The position numbers and the translations under genes were made by a program. The notes beneath the pieces were generated by a model. It was given only the letters and a program-made list of their open reading frames with translations. It was not told the origin of the DNA and made no database searches. A stretch of 64,000 nt of DNA from Hyphomicrobiales bacterium (GTDB taxonomy: Bacteria; Pseudomonadota; Alphaproteobacteria; Rhizobiales; Devosiaceae): contig JALSII010000025.1 in the NCBI GenBank assembly GCA_026981645.1, positions 154,089-218,088 of the forward strand, in the 5' to 3' direction. This document shows, in pieces, positions 20,532 through 29,519 of this stretch (position 1 is its first letter; each line of letters starts with the position of its first letter).

Positions 20532-21210
20532 ACCCAATCTGAACCTGTCCGCTGTTTCTTACGCCTATGACGAGGGCAATAGGAAACTGCAAATTCTTGA
20601 GGGTGCGGACCTGAGCGTGAATAGTGGAGAGCTGGTTGCCCTGGTTGCACCATCGGGGGCCGGAAAATCGACGTTATTGCATCTGGGAGGCTTGCTGGAG
20701 AGGCCCCAGCTCGGGGAAATAAGCCTGTGTGGCCAGCCCACCTCAAAACTCTCCGATCGGGCACGCACCATGCTGCGGCGCACATCCGTCGGTTTTGTCT
20801 ATCAGTTCCATCATCTGTTGCCCGAATTCAGCGCTCTGGAAAACATTGCCATTCCCCAGATGATTGCCGGAGTGAATAAGTCCGATGCGGAAAAACGGGC
20901 GCTGGAACTGCTGGCAGCTCTTGACGTTGACGCAAGGGCAAGTCATCGGCCCAGCGAGCTTTCAGGTGGTGAGCAGCAGCGGGTGGCCATCGCCCGGGCC
21001 GCCGCCAATAACCCAAAGGTTATTCTGGCTGATGAGCCTACCGGAAATCTTGATCCGGACACCTCCAACCTGGTGTTTGACGCGTTGATCAGTTTGATCC
21101 GTGAACACAATTCCAGCGCGGTTATTGCCACCCATGACCACAATCTTGCCCGGCGCGCCGACCGGATTGTAACTCTGAAAGACGGCATGGTGGTTCCGAC
21201 CGGGCTTTAA
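20524..21210 (+). CDS. lolD: Lipoprotein-releasing ABC transporter, ATPase subunit
   Basis: LolD (228 aa) is the ATPase partner of LolC. Walker A is APSGAGKST, the signature motif is [14 protein letters not shown], Walker B is [12 protein letters not shown], and the switch His is in IATHD. The Q-loop reads [23 protein letters not shown]. The ATG at 20524 overlaps the lolC stop by 8 bp and gives the normal family length; upstream in-frame codons lie inside lolC. Confidence 0.95.
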   Translation: MSEPNLNLSAVSYAYDEGNRKLQILEGADLSVNSGELVALVAPSGAGKSTLLHLGGLLERPQLGEISLCGQPTSKLSDRARTMLRRTSVGFVYQFHHLLPEFSALENIAIPQMIAGVNKSDAEKRALELLAALDVDARASHRPSELSGGEQQRVAIARAAANNPKVILADEPTGNLDPDTSNLVFDALISLIREHNSSAVIATHDHNLARRADRIVTLKDGMVVPTGL

Positions 21211-21257
21211 CGAAATGCTAACGCTCTCCGCCATGGTCGCAGATAGTGACTCGACAG

Positions 21258-21282
21258 GAACAAATAAGGAACATATAAGAAC
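21258..21282 (+). promoter_or_regulatory. Candidate LexA (SOS) operator
   Basis: The sequence contains GAAC-N7-GAAC at 21258-21272, which read on the other strand is GTTC-N7-GTTC, the alphaproteobacterial LexA box as I know it. A third GAAC follows at 21279 after a 6-bp gap, giving three half-sites spaced 11 and 10 bp apart. The site lies 27 bp upstream of the small ORF and about 250 bp before dnaE, next to an AT-rich TATAAG that may be a -10 element. LexA control of dnaE is an inference. Confidence 0.5.
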
Positions 21283-21308
21283 ATAACCAAAACATGTTAT
21301 CGGAGGTT

Positions 21309-21410
21309 ATGATGCTCGATTTTGTCAAAGATGTTCTTGCCTTTCTGTCTCTGGGTGCCTTCAGCATCACAGCGTTGATGTGGGTGGATTTGCTCAGAAC
21401 CCTTTCATAA
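21309..21410 (+). CDS. Small predicted membrane protein (33 aa)
   Basis: An ORF of 33 codons starts at ATG 21309 (a second ATG follows directly), 2 bp after a strong CGGAGG ribosome binding site; the second ATG has better spacing. The peptide begins MMLDFVKDVLAF and continues as a single hydrophobic helix ending in WVDLLRTLS. That would give a one-pass inner-membrane microprotein. From memory, similar tiny ORFs stand before dnaE in other Rhizobiales. It lies between the candidate LexA box and dnaE, so both may be co-expressed. Function unknown. Confidence 0.6.
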   Translation: MMLDFVKDVLAFLSLGAFSITALMWVDLLRTLS

Positions 21411-21523
21411 AGGAAAATTGCCCTGCCGGTTTGAAGCTTTGGCAAGTCACCTGTGCACAAACACTTGCCCGCCCGTTGGCTTGGCAACCTGTCGGTGTAA
21501 AGTGGCGTATGGGAGAAAAGTCT

Positions 21524-24500
21524 ATGAGTGGTCCCGGGTTTATCCATCTTCATGTGCACTCGGCCTATTCGTTGCTCGAAGGGGCGTTACCGATTGCCAA
21601 ACTGCTTGCACTGGCTGTCAAGGATAACCAGCCGGCCCTTTCTGTTGCCGATACGAGCAACCTGTTCGGTGCACTGGAATTTTCAGAAAAAGCGGCTTCC
21701 AGGGGTATCCAGCCCATAATCTCTTGTGAAATCCCTGTCGCCTTTGAAGACGAACAGGAATTGCCTGCCGAACGAAGCAGGGTTGGAAAAAGCGCCATCG
21801 TTCTTATCGCCTGTGATGAAAACGGGTTCGCAAATCTTTCTAGGTTGATTTCAAGGGCCTATCTTGAAAGTGAAGATGGGGCAGCGGTGCTCCATCAGTC
21901 TTGGTTTGACAAGGATAATGTTGAAGGCCTCATCTGCCTGAGTGGAGGCCCTGAGGGGGCTGTTGACCCTTTGTTTGCTGATGGCTTGAATGACTATGCC
22001 CAGGCACGCCTTGCATTTCTACATGCGCTGTTCGCTGAACGCTTTTACATCGAACTGCAACGCCACGGTCTGGACAGGGAAGCGCGGGTGGAGCCTGAGC
22101 TTGTCGCTTACGCCTATGCCCATGACATTGCACTGGTTGCTACCAATGAGCCTTTTTTTCCGGCAAAAACAGACTACGAAGCCCATGATGCCCTGTTGGC
22201 CATAGCCGAAGGTTCAGTGCTGGCCCAAACCAAACGGCGCAGACTGACACCTGAACACTATTTCAAGACGCGCAAGGAAATGCAGGCGCTTTTTGCGGAC
22301 CTTCCCGAAGCGCTTGAAAACAGTGTGGCAATTGCCAAAGAGGTGAGTTTCAGGCCGCTGACCCGTTCGCCCATTCTCCCTTACTTTTCAGTCGCGCCTG
22401 GCGCCAGTGAAGAACAGGCGCAGCGCGAAGAGGCCGCGGAACTCACCCGGCAGGCCAAACAAGGGCTGGACCGTCGACTCAAAGCAACGGGTCTGGCTGA
22501 GGGACACTCCCGCAAGGACTATGACGAGAGGTTGGCCTTCGAGTTGAAAGTTATTCAGGATATGAAATATCCGGGATATTTTCTTATCGTTGCCGACTTT
22601 ATCAAGTGGGCCAAGTCTCAGCAAATCCCGGTGGGACCGGGGAGGGGATCCGGAGCGGGTTCATTGGTCGCTTACGTGCTCACCATCACCGATCTTGATC
22701 CGCTCAAATATCAGCTTCTGTTTGAGCGGTTTCTAAATCCGGACCGGGTATCCATGCCGGATTTTGATATCGACTTCTGCCAGGAGCGCCGTGAGGAGGT
22801 CATCCGTTACGTCCAGAAAAAATACGGGCGCGAGCAGGTCGCCCAGATTATCACTTTTGGTTCTCTTCAGGCGCGCGCAGCGCTGCGTGATGTGGGACGG
22901 GTTCTGCAGATGCCCTATGGGCAGGTGGACAGAATCTGCAAATTGGTTCCTGCCAACCCGGCGGCCCCTGTCACTATCGCAGAAGCGCTCAAGCAGGAGC
23001 GCCAGCTTCGCAATATGCGCGACGAGGACGAAACAGTAGCGGACCTTCTCAAAATTGCGCAAAATCTGGAGGGGCTCTACCGTCACGCCTCAACCCATGC
23101 TGCTGGCATCATCATTGGTGACCGCCCATTGCAGGAACTGGCTCCGCTCTATCGCGACCCGCGCTCTGATATGCAGGTCGTGCAATATTCCATGAAATGG
23201 GTGGAACCTGCCGGGCTGGTCAAATTTGACTTTCTGGGCCTCAAGACCCTGACAGTCATTGACTACGCCATCAAGATGATCAACCGGAATGGCACCGCGT
23301 TGGGCCTTGATGATATCCCCATAGACGATATGCCCACTTTTGAAATGTTGCGGGTCGGGGATACCGTTGGCGTGTTCCAGGTGGAAAGTGCGGGCATGCG
23401 CCGTGCCCTGGTCGATATGCAGCCCGACCGGTTTGAGGACCTGATTGCCCTGGTGGCCCTGTTCCGGCCCGGCCCAATGGAGAATATTCCCACCTATTGC
23501 GCCCGCAAGCTGGGGGAGGAGAAGGTTGAATATCTGCACCCCTCCCTGCAACCTATTCTTGAGCCCACCTACGGGATCATTACCTATCAGGAGCAGGTCC
23601 AGCAGATCGGCCGCGATCTGGCCGGTTATACGCTGGCAGAGGCCGATTTGCTGCGTCGGGCCATGGGTAAAAAAATCAAATCCGAGATGGATGCCCAGCG
23701 TGAGCGTTTTGTGACCGGGGCGGTGGAACGGGGTATCCCTGAAAAAATCGCCAGCAGGATTTTTGACGCCTGCGCCAAGTTCGCTGAATATGGGTTCAAC
23801 AAGTCTCATTCCGCCCCTTACGCCTATATCACCTATCAGACCGCCTATTTGAAGGCCAATCACCCGCACGAGTTCCTGGCGGCCTCCATGACGCAGGATA
23901 TGGGGAATACCGATAAACTTGCCGAGTTCAAGCGCGACGCCACCCGGCTCGGTATTGAAGTCGCGCCTCCATGCGTAAACCTCTCCCAAATTGCCTTTGA
24001 CGTGCAGAACAAGGTCATTCGTTATTCCCTGTGTGCCGTCAAAGGGGTGGGGCGGCAGGTGGCCGAGCACATTGTTCAGGCGCGGGGGAACACGCCCTTT
24101 GCCGATCTCGCTGACTTTGCCGCCCGCGTTGATCCCAAAACCATTAGTCGCCGCACAATAGAGGCGCTGATAAATGCGGGGGCATTCGATTGTCTTGTAC
24201 CCCATCGGGAGCAGGCCATGGAGGCGGTTGAGTCCATCGTCGGCGCGGCTCAGCGTGCAGCAAGAAACCGTTCGGAGGGCATCATCGACATGTTCGCAAC
24301 CGACGCGCCGGAGCCCATTGCTCTCGCCCCGGGCTTTACCCGCTGGAGCTGCGCTGAGCGCCTTGAGCGTGAGCACTCAGCCATTGGCTTTCATCTGTCC
24401 GGGCATCCCCTGGACGAATATGCCGATTTCTTTGAACAGCAAAAGGTGGTTCCCTGGCTTGAATTTGAACGGCGGGCCAAGGAAGGCGAACAACCCGGCC

Positions 24501-24970
24501 GGGTAGCAGGCACCATCATTTCGCGCAACGACCGGCGCACCCGTAAAGGCACGCCAATGGCAATCATGGTTTTTTCCGACCCCTCCGGGAGCTTTGAATG
24601 CGTGATGTTTTCAGAGCAGATTGCCCAGTTTGGCGAACTGCTGCAGCCGGGTTTGTCTGTCATACTTGATGTAGAGGCGGACCCCCAGCCCGATAGTGTG
24701 CGCCTCAGGCTGTTGCGCGCCCGTTCCATTGAAACCGAAGTGCACGCGGTTGCTCGTGAACTCACAGTCTATGTGAACAATAAGGAGTGTCTTGCACCGG
24801 TAAAGAAGCTTCTGAATGCTGGCGGCAACGGTATGGTTTCGCTTCGCGTGCGTTCGGATGACAATTCCCGCGAATATGAAATCCGCCTCCCTCAGAAATA
24901 TCAGCTAAATCGTGATGTGGCTGGAGGCATTAAGTCAATTGCCGGGGTCAATGACGTGGTTCTTGACTGA
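21524..24970 (+). CDS. dnaE: DNA polymerase III subunit alpha
   Basis: DnaE (1148 aa) is the replicative polymerase. The N-terminal PHP domain begins FIHLHVHSAYSLLEG. The palm carries MPDFDIDF with catalytic aspartates D413 and D415, and GPGRGSGAGSLVAYVL and KFDFLGLKTLTVID lie in the active site. Fingers, HhH and an OB-fold domain (GRVAGTIISRNDRRTRKGTPMA...) follow in the usual order. The ATG at 21524 was chosen because GGGAG lies 8 bp upstream and homologues start just before FIHLHVHS. An in-frame ATG at 21509 is possible. It is the main DnaE1 type by length. Confidence 0.96.
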   Translation: MSGPGFIHLHVHSAYSLLEGALPIAKLLALAVKDNQPALSVADTSNLFGALEFSEKAASRGIQPIISCEIPVAFEDEQELPAERSRVGKSAIVLIACDENGFANLSRLISRAYLESEDGAAVLHQSWFDKDNVEGLICLSGGPEGAVDPLFADGLNDYAQARLAFLHALFAERFYIELQRHGLDREARVEPELVAYAYAHDIALVATNEPFFPAKTDYEAHDALLAIAEGSVLAQTKRRRLTPEHYFKTRKEMQALFADLPEALENSVAIAKEVSFRPLTRSPILPYFSVAPGASEEQAQREEAAELTRQAKQGLDRRLKATGLAEGHSRKDYDERLAFELKVIQDMKYPGYFLIVADFIKWAKSQQIPVGPGRGSGAGSLVAYVLTITDLDPLKYQLLFERFLNPDRVSMPDFDIDFCQERREEVIRYVQKKYGREQVAQIITFGSLQARAALRDVGRVLQMPYGQVDRICKLVPANPAAPVTIAEALKQERQLRNMRDEDETVADLLKIAQNLEGLYRHASTHAAGIIIGDRPLQELAPLYRDPRSDMQVVQYSMKWVEPAGLVKFDFLGLKTLTVIDYAIKMINRNGTALGLDDIPIDDMPTFEMLRVGDTVGVFQVESAGMRRALVDMQPDRFEDLIALVALFRPGPMENIPTYCARKLGEEKVEYLHPSLQPILEPTYGIITYQEQVQQIGRDLAGYTLAEADLLRRAMGKKIKSEMDAQRERFVTGAVERGIPEKIASRIFDACAKFAEYGFNKSHSAPYAYITYQTAYLKANHPHEFLAASMTQDMGNTDKLAEFKRDATRLGIEVAPPCVNLSQIAFDVQNKVIRYSLCAVKGVGRQVAEHIVQARGNTPFADLADFAARVDPKTISRRTIEALINAGAFDCLVPHREQAMEAVESIVGAAQRAARNRSEGIIDMFATDAPEPIALAPGFTRWSCAERLEREHSAIGFHLSGHPLDEYADFFEQQKVVPWLEFERRAKEGEQPGRVAGTIISRNDRRTRKGTPMAIMVFSDPSGSFECVMFSEQIAQFGELLQPGLSVILDVEADPQPDSVRLRLLRARSIETEVHAVARELTVYVNNKECLAPVKKLLNAGGNGMVSLRVRSDDNSREYEIRLPQKYQLNRDVAGGIKSIAGVNDVVLD

Positions 24971-25019
24971 GCCAGAGCCTGCCTGAGAAATATTCCGGCA
25001 TCCGAGGTGTGCACAAAGC

Positions 25020-25048
25020 TTGCCAGGCGGGATTGATTGGGCTATAGC
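25020..25048 (+). promoter_or_regulatory. Candidate sigma-70 promoter of rpsB
   Basis: TTGCCA (25020-25025), a 17-bp spacer and TATAGC (25043-25048) form a plausible housekeeping promoter in the 208-bp gap between dnaE and rpsB. Transcription from here would give an rpsB leader of about 125 nt, long enough for S2 autoregulation, though I recognise no known leader motif. Confidence 0.4.
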
Positions 25049-25178
25049 GCGGCTCGTCTGGGGCCTTGGCCCTAAATTCACACACGGGTGGCAGGTGCCG
25101 TTCATGGCATTCTTCCGGTGGCGGCTCAGGCCGTTGCATTTCCCCCGTGGAGGTTCAACCGGTAAAGGATATACGCAA

Positions 25179-26321
25179 ATGGCATTGCCAGATTTTTCGA
25201 TTCGTCAGCTTCTTGAAGCAGGTGTGCACTTCGGACACCAGAAACATCGCTGGAACCCAAAGATGGAGAAATACATCTTTGGTACCCGCAACAATATCCA
25301 CATCATGGATCTTTCCCAGACGGTTCCCCTGCTTTATCAGGCATTGCAGCTGGTTTCTGACACTGTCGCCGATGGTGGTCGCGTACTTTTTGTCGGTACC
25401 AAGCGTCAGGCCGCCCCCATCGTTGCGGAGGCCGCGCGCCAATCAGCTCAGTACTTTGTGAATTCGCGCTGGCTCGGTGGTATGCTGACCAACTGGCAGA
25501 CCATTTCCAAATCCATTGGCCGTTTGCGTGAGCTTGAGGCTATGGAATCCGAGGGCATGCACGGCTTGACCAAAAAAGAACGCCTGCAGCTTGACCGTGA
25601 GAAGGCGCGACTTGACCGTGACCTGGGTGGAATCAAGGACATGGGCAATGTGCCAAACGTTCTGTTTGTCATTGACACCAACAAAGAACAGATTGCCATT
25701 CAGGAAGCCCGCCGTCTGGGTATTCCTGTGATCGCGGTCATTGATTCCAATTCAGATCCCGAAATGGCTGACCTGCCTATTCCGGGCAATGATGATGCGG
25801 CGCGTGCCATTGAGCTTTATTGTTCGCTGATTGCCAAGGCGGCCCTTGATGGAATTGCACGTTCCTCAAGTGAGTTGGGGGCCGATCTGGGTGCTGCTGT
25901 TGAAGCGCCGCAGGAAGACGTTGCCCCGGCTGTTGAAGCTGCTCCCGATCAAGCCGTTGTTGAAGAGCCTGCAACTGTCGCTCCCGTTGTGCACGAAAGC
26001 AAGGAAGAGGCGCCTGCATCGGCAGAAAAAGAGAAGGAAGCGGCTGAGAGCTCGGACGATACTGCAGACAAAAAGTCTCCAGACGAAATCCCCCCTCTGT
26101 TCACTCGGCCTGATGGTGACCCCGATGATTTGAAAAAAATCAGTGGTGTTGGTCCTGTTATCGAGAAAAAACTCCATGCCCTTGGCATTACCAAATTTGC
26201 CCAGATAGCTGAGTTTACAACGGAAAATGTTGAGCAGGTCGATGCGGTTCTGAACTTCAAGGGGCGTATTGATCGCGACAACTGGCTTGAGCAGGCCGCA
26301 GAGTTCGCCAAGGAAGTATAG
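25179..26321 (+). CDS. rpsB: 30S ribosomal protein S2 with C-terminal helix-hairpin-helix tail
   Basis: S2 begins [21 protein letters not shown] and its body is canonical for about 255 residues (including [13 protein letters not shown] and VDTN... near [27 protein letters not shown]). The protein is 380 aa, well over the E. coli length of 241. An acidic Ala/Glu/Pro linker spans roughly 260-312. It is followed at D316-380 by a helix-hairpin-helix domain ([17 protein letters not shown]...[10 protein letters not shown]) homologous to the NuoE tail. The start has AAAGGAT upstream; an in-frame 53-codon extension before it is not supported. Confidence 0.95.
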   Translation: MALPDFSIRQLLEAGVHFGHQKHRWNPKMEKYIFGTRNNIHIMDLSQTVPLLYQALQLVSDTVADGGRVLFVGTKRQAAPIVAEAARQSAQYFVNSRWLGGMLTNWQTISKSIGRLRELEAMESEGMHGLTKKERLQLDREKARLDRDLGGIKDMGNVPNVLFVIDTNKEQIAIQEARRLGIPVIAVIDSNSDPEMADLPIPGNDDAARAIELYCSLIAKAALDGIARSSSELGADLGAAVEAPQEDVAPAVEAAPDQAVVEEPATVAPVVHESKEEAPASAEKEKEAAESSDDTADKKSPDEIPPLFTRPDGDPDDLKKISGVGPVIEKKLHALGITKFAQIAEFTTENVEQVDAVLNFKGRIDRDNWLEQAAEFAKEV

Positions 26322-26357
26322 GTTCCCGGTTTTCCGTGGGGCATTCTTGAAATATTT

Positions 26358-26420
26358 CTGGTGCGCTCCATATATCGGGCCGCACCAGCCACCAAAATTT
26401 GAAAGGGCCTTTGTAAGGCC
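26358..26420 (+). other. Two hairpins in the rpsB-tsf spacer
   Basis: The 121-bp spacer holds CTGGTGCG (26358-26365) pairing with CGCACCAG (26381-26388), a perfect 8-bp stem with a 15-nt loop. It also holds GGCCTT-TGT-AAGGCC (26406-26420). Neither is followed by a T run, so they are not classical terminators. They could be attenuator, processing or stability elements between S2 and EF-Ts, which need different expression levels. Confidence 0.4.
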
Positions 26421-26442
26421 TGAGATGAGAGGACATGAACTC

Positions 26443-27369
26443 ATGGCTATTACTGCTGCGCAGGTAAAAGAACTTCGCGAACTGACCGGTGCCGGTATGA
26501 TGGATTGCAAACAGGCATTGCAGGCAAACGATGGCGATATCGAAGCCTCCATAGACTGGTTGCGTTCCAAGGGGCTGGCCAAGGCAGCCAAAAAATCAGG
26601 CCGCGTTGCTGCCGAAGGCCTTGTTGGCGTGGCGACAAGCGGCGCGACCGGCGCGGTGGTTGAGGTCAATTCTGAAACTGATTTTGTTGCCCGTAATGAG
26701 GAATTTCAGCAGCTTGTGCGCGCCATTGCTGATCTGGCCCTGACTAGCGGCAGAGATGCGGATACTCTCAACGCAACCCCTTTTCCCGGTTTTGAGGGCA
26801 GTGTGGCTGAAAAAATAACTTCTGCCGTTGCCCGTATTGGCGAAAATATGGGGCTGCGGCGCAGTGCACAGCTGAGCGTTGCAGAGGGAACAGTCAGTTC
26901 CTACATTCACAACGCCGCTGCCGATGGCCTGGGGCGGATGGGTATTCTTGTGGCCCTTGAATCAAAGGGCGATGAAAGTGTGCTGAATGCTCTTGGCAAG
27001 CAGATCGCCATGCATGTGGCGGCCATCAATCCTCTTGCGGTTTCCTCGGACGACCTCGAGCCGGCCATTGTGGCCCGGGAGCGTGCGGTATTCACCGAGC
27101 AGGCCAATGATTCAGGCAAGCCCGCAGCCATTATTGAAAAAATGGTCGAAGGACGCATTCGCAAATTTTATGCCGAAGTCTGTCTGCTTGAGCAGGTGTT
27201 TGTCATAGATGGCGAAACCAAAGTTGGTGATGCGCTTAAGGCGGCAGAAGCCGAAGCGGGTGCGCCCATCAAACTGGCCGGTTTTGTGCGCTTCGCCCTT
27301 GGTGACGGCATTGAAAAAGAAGAGAGTGATTTCGCTACCGAGGTTGCAGCTGCTGCAGGCACCAAGTAA
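26443..27369 (+). CDS. tsf: Elongation factor Ts
   Basis: EF-Ts (308 aa) is the nucleotide exchange factor of EF-Tu. The N-terminal UBA-like domain reads [19 protein letters not shown], and the core has the [10 protein letters not shown] motif that contacts EF-Tu. The C-terminal module contains [16 protein letters not shown]. The ATG at 26443 has GAGG 9 bp upstream and gives the standard [12 protein letters not shown] start. It follows rpsB, as in most bacteria, and precedes pyrH by 48 bp. Confidence 0.97.
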   Translation: MAITAAQVKELRELTGAGMMDCKQALQANDGDIEASIDWLRSKGLAKAAKKSGRVAAEGLVGVATSGATGAVVEVNSETDFVARNEEFQQLVRAIADLALTSGRDADTLNATPFPGFEGSVAEKITSAVARIGENMGLRRSAQLSVAEGTVSSYIHNAAADGLGRMGILVALESKGDESVLNALGKQIAMHVAAINPLAVSSDDLEPAIVARERAVFTEQANDSGKPAAIIEKMVEGRIRKFYAEVCLLEQVFVIDGETKVGDALKAAEAEAGAPIKLAGFVRFALGDGIEKEESDFATEVAAAAGTK

Positions 27370-27417
27370 GACATCTCCCCGGGGACGGATTCCTTTGGTC
27401 GTCGGAGAGGTGGTTCT

Positions 27418-28131
27418 TTGTCTAACCTGAAATACGAACGCATACTTTTGAAGGTCTCCGGTGAAGTTCTTGCCGGGGACCAAAATTTTGGCATCGAAGC
27501 CGAATTTATTGAAAATCTCGCCGGACAGATTGCGCAAACTGCCCGCCTGGGTGTGCAAATTGCTATTGTCATTGGTGCTGGAAATATTTTTCGCGGTCTG
27601 GAGATTGCCGCCAGTGGCGGAGATCGGGTAACCGGTGACCAGATGGGTATGCTGGGCACAGTCATCAATTCGCTGGCCTTGGGTGAGGCAATCCAGAAAC
27701 AGGGCGTGAAGGCCCGCGTGTTTTCCAGCGTTCCCATGCCCAGCGTTGCCGATATTTTTACCGCAAGGGATGCAAAAGACGCCTTGAATCGCGGCGAAGT
27801 GGTGATTTGTGGCGGCGGCACCGGCAACCCGTTCTTTACAACTGATACTGCTGCCGCCCTGAAGGCCATCGAACTGGATTGCGACATTTTGCTCAAGGGA
27901 ACGAAAGTGGATGGCGTGTATTCCTCCGACCCCCAAAAAAACCCGGAAGCCTCAAGGTTTAGCAGCCTGAGCCATGATGAAGTTATCCTCAAGGACCTCA
28001 AGGTTATGGACACCGCAGCCTTTGCCCTTGCCCGTGACAACAAACTGCCCATACTGGTATATGCATTGGACAGTGCAGGGGGGCTGTCCGGGGTTCTGGA
28101 TGGTCGCGTAATCAGCACACGCATCGGATAG
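27418..28131 (+). CDS. pyrH: Uridylate kinase
   Basis: PyrH (237 aa) phosphorylates UMP to UDP. Family motifs are RILLKVSGEVLAG at the N-terminus, IVIGAGNIFRG, DQMGMLGTVINSLAL, and FFTTDTAAALKAIELDCDILLKGTKVDGVY for nucleotide binding. It starts at TTG, 7 bp after a GGAGAGG ribosome binding site; no ATG in frame gives a complete N-terminus. It is part of the conserved rpsB-tsf-pyrH-frr order. Confidence 0.96.
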   Translation: MSNLKYERILLKVSGEVLAGDQNFGIEAEFIENLAGQIAQTARLGVQIAIVIGAGNIFRGLEIAASGGDRVTGDQMGMLGTVINSLALGEAIQKQGVKARVFSSVPMPSVADIFTARDAKDALNRGEVVICGGGTGNPFFTTDTAAALKAIELDCDILLKGTKVDGVYSSDPQKNPEASRFSSLSHDEVILKDLKVMDTAAFALARDNKLPILVYALDSAGGLSGVLDGRVISTRIG

Positions 28132-28156
28132 TCGAACAGATTTGTGAGGAATAATT

Positions 28157-28717
28157 ATGGTTGAGAAATTTTCGGTTGAAGCAATATCAACCCGCATGGA
28201 CAAGTCCATAAGTGCCCTCAAGGATGAACTGGCGGGCCTCAGAACTGGCAGGGCCAGCGCTTCGATGCTGGACCCCATAAATGTGGAGGCCTATGGTTCC
28301 TCCATGCCCATAAATCAGGTGGCAACGGTCTCGGTGCCCGAATCACGCATGATATCGGTGCAGGTCTGGGATAAATCCATGGCGGCGGCGGTTGAGAAAG
28401 CAATTCGGGACAGTGGCCTGGGCCTCAACCCGATTGCTGAGGGCACCAGTATCAGGGTGCCGCTTCCCGAACTCAATGAAGAGCGCCGACGCGAACTGAG
28501 CAAGGTTGCCAGCGGATATGCCGAGCAGGCGCGCGTGGCGATCAGGCATGTGCGCCGGGACGGAATGGATAAACTCAAGAAACTGGAAAAAGACGGTGAT
28601 ATGAGCCAGGACGAAATGCATACCCTGTCCGACAAGGTGCAGAAGGCGACGGATGCGGCGGTCGCCGAAGTTGACGCAATCATTTCCGCAAAAGAGCAGG
28701 AAATCATGCAGGTCTAG
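28157..28717 (+). CDS. frr: Ribosome recycling factor
   Basis: RRF (186 aa) splits post-termination ribosomes together with EF-G. The sequence shows [14 protein letters not shown] in the long helical domain, [17 protein letters not shown], and the C-terminal [22 protein letters not shown] helix bundle. Length is normal. GTGAGGAATAATT precedes the ATG. It lies 25 bp after pyrH and 43 bp before uppS. Confidence 0.97.
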   Translation: MVEKFSVEAISTRMDKSISALKDELAGLRTGRASASMLDPINVEAYGSSMPINQVATVSVPESRMISVQVWDKSMAAAVEKAIRDSGLGLNPIAEGTSIRVPLPELNEERRRELSKVASGYAEQARVAIRHVRRDGMDKLKKLEKDGDMSQDEMHTLSDKVQKATDAAVAEVDAIISAKEQEIMQV

Positions 28718-28760
28718 CAGCAAAAGACTTTTGCCATGATGAACTGCGCCAGGAGAGGCG

Positions 28761-29519
28761 ATGCCAAACCCCACCGCCACAACTGGAAGCGCTGCCCCGC
28801 GGGAGAAGCTGCGTGTTCCAGTGCACCTCGCCGTAACGATGGACGGCAACCGCCGGTGGGCGGAGGCGCGCGGCAGGCCCCGTCCTGAGGGACATCGTGA
28901 GGGTATCAAAGCACTGCGCAGGCTGGTGGAATACTGTCTGCGTTACGGGGTACCATACCTTACCGTGTTCAGTTTCAGCTCAGAAAACTGGCGGCGGGAT
29001 AAGTCAGAAATAGAGTTTATTTTCAAACTTATGCGCGCGTTCGTAGATTCGGACCTTGAGAAACTCAAGAGCAATAATATCCGCATCCGTATTCTGGGAG
29101 AACGCAAGGAGCTCGATGCCGGGTTGCAAAAAATCATCGCTCGGGTGGAAACCGAGACTAAGGGGAATACTGGCCTGAACCTCAATGTCGCCTTCAACTA
29201 TGGCGGCAAAGCAGAGATAGCTGCTGCGGCCCGCCGCATTGTGCAGTTTGTCCTGGAGGGGCGCATCAAGCCTGAGGAAATAGATGAAGAGCTGTTTTCG
29301 CGTATGCTGCTGACCGGGGGCATGCCCGATCCCGACCTGATGTTGCGAACAGGAGGCGAAAACAGGATTTCTAATTTCCTAATCTGGCAATCCGCCTATT
29401 CTGAGCTGGTATTTCTGGATGAGTACTGGCCCGATTTTGATGAATCTCTGTTCCTTAAAACGCTGGAGATATTCTCTGGACGCCAACGCCGGTTTGGGGG
29501 CGACGGTCCAGAACAATGA
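28761..29519 (+). CDS. uppS: Isoprenyl (undecaprenyl diphosphate) transferase
   Basis: UppS (252 aa) makes the C55 isoprenoid carrier for peptidoglycan and O-antigen. It has AVTMDGNRRWAEARG with the catalytic Asp, the FSSENWRR segment, and FNYGGKAEI, all family hallmarks. LMLRTGGENRISNFLIWQSAYSEL lies near the C-terminus. The start has CAGGAGAGGCG upstream. The stop overlaps the cdsA ATG by 4 bp. Confidence 0.96.
   Translation: MPNPTATTGSAAPREKLRVPVHLAVTMDGNRRWAEARGRPRPEGHREGIKALRRLVEYCLRYGVPYLTVFSFSSENWRRDKSEIEFIFKLMRAFVDSDLEKLKSNNIRIRILGERKELDAGLQKIIARVETETKGNTGLNLNVAFNYGGKAEIAAAARRIVQFVLEGRIKPEEIDEELFSRMLLTGGMPDPDLMLRTGGENRISNFLIWQSAYSELVFLDEYWPDFDESLFLKTLEIFSGRQRRFGGDGPEQ

Noticed and set aside
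23090..24376. Open frame of about 430 codons antisense to dnaE
   Set aside because: It lies fully inside the polymerase gene, the peptide shows no domain, and start and spacing signals are missing.
25020..25178. In-frame N-terminal extension of ribosomal protein S2
   Set aside because: S2 homologues start at [11 protein letters not shown]; the extension overlaps the candidate promoter, and the ATG at 25179 has a good AAAGGAT site.
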